DNA of 64,000 nucleotides. It comes from Janthinobacterium sp. FW305-129. Lineage in GTDB: Bacteria; Pseudomonadota; Gammaproteobacteria; Burkholderiales; Burkholderiaceae_D. How positions within the stretch are numbered: position 1 is the stretch's first letter; every line of letters starts with the position of its first letter. This document shows positions 63,862 through 64,000 of the stretch, one piece after another. The notes beneath the pieces were generated by a model that ran no database searches, was not told where the DNA came from, and saw only the letters and a program-made list of their open reading frames with translations. The stretch lies in contig NZ_JACYMM010000006.1 of the NCBI RefSeq assembly GCF_020858115.1, positions 372,001 to 436,000 of the forward strand, read 5' to 3'. The position numbers were made by a program, and so were the translations under genes.

Positions 63862-64000
63862 ATGGGAAAGATACATACACACTATGACAACCTGAAGGTG
63901 GCGCGCCTGGCGCCGCAGGAAGTCATACGTGCCGCGTACAAAGCCCTCAGCCAGAAATACCATCCCGACAAGAATCCCGGCGACGAAAAGGCCGCCCGCA
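63862..64000 (+). CDS. DnaJ/J-domain protein (3' end outside window)
   Basis: Only 46 residues are visible. They form the first part of a J-domain: HYDNLKVARLAPQEVIRAAYK, then the HPD motif in YHPDKNPGD (about residues 34-42). The J-domain stimulates the ATPase of DnaK-type chaperones. It differs from canonical DnaJ (short N-terminus MGKIHTHYDNL rather than KRDYYEVLG), so it is more likely a specialised J-protein. The rest of the protein lies beyond base 64000. Confidence 0.85.
   Translation, partial: MGKIHTHYDNLKVARLAPQEVIRAAYKALSQKYHPDKNPGDEKAAR

Overview
The window is GC-rich, densely coded DNA from a Gram-negative betaproteobacterium. Gene content and local order fit Burkholderiales, most likely Oxalobacteraceae (Janthinobacterium, Massilia or Duganella type). 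That placement is inference from gene families, not from a marker gene. Support includes an SAH riboswitch in front of ahcY, a DksA without the zinc cysteines, an HslV with a short propeptide, a type II secretion cluster, and a large repertoire of outer membrane proteins. I see no rRNA, tRNA, prophage, insertion sequence or CRISPR array.

Layout. 1-3590: 3' part of an EnvC-type amidase activator, a CtpA-type protease and MoeB. 3615-14673: a complete, compact type II secretion operon in the unusual order gspG-H-I-J-K-L-M-N-D-E-F-C, with a perfect inverted repeat at its promoter. 14732-18524: a patatin fused to an Omp85-type barrel, a convergent HTH regulator and a small outer membrane protein. 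18592-23000: a minus-strand block with a small unknown gene, hslU, hslV (sigma32-like promoter), dksA and a COG0523 metal-chaperone GTPase. 23127-30519: xerC and DUF484, then a porin and a Sel1-repeat gene that appear to interrupt a conserved block, then dapF and two lipid A acyltransferases. 30609-35498: a methyl-cycle group of metK, an SAH riboswitch, ahcY, a small membrane protein, metF and 5-formyl-THF cyclo-ligase. A 119-bp imperfect palindrome follows ahcY. 35526-40161: a Slt70-like lytic transglycosylase, a GST, a CCA-adding enzyme with a degenerate HD domain, and a GNAT protein. 40162-45728: an aromatic amino-acid catabolic group of Lrp/AsnC regulator, hppD and a large indolepyruvate oxidoreductase. 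45853-52184: peptide and nutrient acquisition genes (S41 lipoprotein, TonB receptor, M14 carboxypeptidase). 52246-56292: an ankyrin/SUFU-like protein, then a translationally coupled four-gene cassette of GT28-type glycolipid synthase, four-TM protein, dual-specificity phosphatase and START-like protein. 56377-64000: a CPA2 antiporter, an exported M3 peptidase, ttcA-folB, a pteridine-reductase-like SDR, a MidA-type methyltransferase and the start of a J-domain gene.

The most promising candidate for an undescribed system is the four-gene lipid cassette at 53500-56292. Its reading frames overlap by 4 bp at every junction, and it is bounded by an inverted repeat upstream and a strong hairpin downstream. 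Other signals worth testing are the palindromic candidate operators at gsp and hppD, the 119-bp palindrome after ahcY, and the AT-rich inverted repeat before the TonB receptor.
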